Assembly (NCBI GenBank): GCA_028869255.1
Contig: CP110972.1
Span: forward strand, 1,183,001 to 1,247,000
Length of the DNA stretch: 64,000 nucleotides
Source of the DNA: Pseudomonas poae
GTDB taxonomy: Bacteria; Pseudomonadota; Gammaproteobacteria; Pseudomonadales; Pseudomonadaceae
Direction of reading: 5' to 3'
Shown: piece by piece, positions 63,032-64,000 of the stretch
Layout of the letters: each line of letters opens with the position of its first letter
Numbering within the stretch: the first letter of the stretch is position 1
Program-made: the position numbers and the translations under genes
The notes under the pieces: model-generated
Database searches by the model: none
What the model was told of the DNA's origin: nothing
The model's input: the letters and a program-made list of their open reading frames with translations, nothing else

Positions 63032-64000
63032 TCAGGTTGGCAGGACGCTAGCTTCCAAAGACGAGGCTTTCGCCAAATCAAGAGCCACGTCGATGATCAT
63101 ATCTTCCTGGCCACCCACCATCCGGCGGCGACCCAGTTCGACTAGAATCGCGCGGACATCGACACCATGATCGACGCTCGCTTTTTCAGCGTGCCGCAGG
63201 AACGAGGAGTAGACTCCAGCGAATCCCAGGCTTAGCGTTTCGCGATCGACCCGAACTGGACGGTCCTGCAGCGGACGAACCAATTCCTCTGCGGCATCCA
63301 TCAAGCGGTACAGGTCGGTACCATGGTTCCAGCCCTTGCGCTCGGCTGCCGCGATGAATACCTCGAGCGGCGCGTTACCCGCGCCAGCTCCCATGCCAGC
63401 GAGACTAGCGTCGACACGTACTGCACCGCATTGAACCCCAACGATGGAGTTGGCTACAGCCAGGGACAAGTTGTGATGCGCATGAATACCCCGCTGCGTC
63501 TCGGGTCGCAGGACACGATCGTAGGCTTCCAAACGTGCCCGGTACCCGTCCATATCCAGCGCTCCCCCGGAGTCGGTCACGTAGACGCAGTGCGCACCAT
63601 AGTCCTCCATCAGTTTCGCCTGCGCGGCAAGCGCGTCAGGCTCGACCATGTGACTCATCATTAGAAAACCTGAAACGTCCATCCCAAGATCCCGCGCCGC
63701 CGCGATGTGCTGTTTCGAGATATCGGCTTCCGTGCAGTGGGTGGCAACGCGAACCGAACGTACCCCCAGCCGATGGGCTTGGTGCAGGTTCTCTATGGTT
63801 CCGATGCCGGGAATCAGCAACGTCGTTAACACGGCATGATTGAGTACATCAGCGACAGCCTCGATCCACTCCCAATCCGTGTGGGCCCCGAAGCCGTAAT
63901 TGAAGGAGGAGCCATTCAGGCCGTCACCATGTGAAACCTCAATAGCATCGACACGCGCTTGATCAAGCGCGCGAGCGATGGCACGGACTTGGTCGAGCGA
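63032..64000 (-). CDS. 4-hydroxy-2-oxovalerate aldolase (MhpE/DmpG-like), 5' end outside
   Basis: The frame stays open to the window edge, so the N-terminus is missing. Visible parts: [74 protein letters not shown] and [18 protein letters not shown], the HMGL-like aldolase fold with the metal-binding HxH. It splits 4-hydroxy-2-oxovalerate into pyruvate and acetaldehyde at the end of meta-cleavage pathways. The partner acetaldehyde dehydrogenase would be expected further right. It is the first visible gene of the catabolic operon. Confidence 0.92.
   Translation of the reverse strand, partial: SLDQVRAIARALDQARVDAIEVSHGDGLNGSSFNYGFGAHTDWEWIEAVADVLNHAVLTTLLIPGIGTIENLHQAHRLGVRSVRVATHCTEADISKQHIAAARDLGMDVSGFLMMSHMVEPDALAAQAKLMEDYGAHCVYVTDSGGALDMDGYRARLEAYDRVLRPETQRGIHAHHNLSLAVANSIVGVQCGAVRVDASLAGMGAGAGNAPLEVFIAAAERKGWNHGTDLYRLMDAAEELVRPLQDRPVRVDRETLSLGFAGVYSSFLRHAEKASVDHGVDVRAILVELGRRRMVGGQEDMIIDVALDLAKASSLEASVLPT

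Noticed and set aside
1..64000. CRISPR array, rRNA, tRNA or insertion sequence
   Set aside because: No regular spaced repeats, no tRNA clover-leaf pattern and no transposase frame were seen on either strand.

Overview
The window looks like Pseudomonas DNA. Its backbone is a large integrative and conjugative element (ICE) of the PFGI-1 / pKLC102 / ICEclc type, with a MobH relaxase and a G-type (GI-T4SS) secretion system. Most backbone genes fall into families named after P. fluorescens Pf-5 loci (PFL_46xx/47xx) or Salmonella STY45xx loci.

Layout. 1-7.9 kb: a plus-strand anti-phage island holding the end of a Gabija system (gajA tail, gajB) and a complete Qat operon (qatA-B-C-D), followed by a small unknown gene. 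7.9-12.5 kb: MobH relaxase, small ICE genes, an ardC antirestriction gene, a structured leader RNA and a DUF3742 gene. 12.4-26.3 kb: minus-strand T4SS block 1, running from the RAQPRD gene through PFL_4701, 4702, TIGR03750, 4703, 4704, 4705, TIGR03751 and the TraC ATPase to PFL_4710, 4711 and TraG_N. A regulator / toxin-antitoxin insert sits where PFL_4709 is expected. 26.3-37.5 kb: cargo, mainly a plus-strand operon of two short-chain dehydrogenases, a DJ-1/PfpI-like protein, aldehyde dehydrogenase, a small membrane protein, LtrA, DUF924 and LysR, then AT-richer DNA with orphan genes and a 5'-truncated chemoreceptor. 37.5-43.5 kb: minus-strand T4SS block 2 (PFL_4697, TraD, PFL_4695, transglycosylase, PFL_4693, a coiled-coil protein, PilL). 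43.5-57.3 kb: the replication and maintenance module (RadC, DUF3577/STY4534, TopB, SSB, DUF3158, PFL_4669, STY4528, DUF2857, ParB, ParA, AlpA). 57.6-64 kb: a minus-strand aromatic catabolic cluster (AraC regulator, SphA-like outer-membrane protein, amidohydrolase, TfdB-like phenol monooxygenase, 4-hydroxy-2-oxovalerate aldolase that runs off the edge).

Working together: ParA/ParB, SSB, TopB and the STY-type proteins maintain the excised circle; the MobH relaxase nicks it and TraD passes it to the T4SS; ArdC would protect it in the recipient; Gabija, Qat and the two metabolic clusters are payload.

Eleven genes are broken by one single-base indel each, most of them in or beside a homopolymer run, while the rest of each protein is well preserved. 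They include traD and PFL_4705, which transfer needs. This looks more like residual sequencing error than decay, but cannot be settled from this sequence. The most interesting unexplained items are a duplicated ~150-nt structured RNA (11.8 and 46.1 kb), a repeated GC-rich leader hairpin before four genes, a 65-nt hairpin at 46.5 kb, a terminator-like hairpin abutting pilL, and the SDR/DJ-1/ALDH/LtrA cargo operon.
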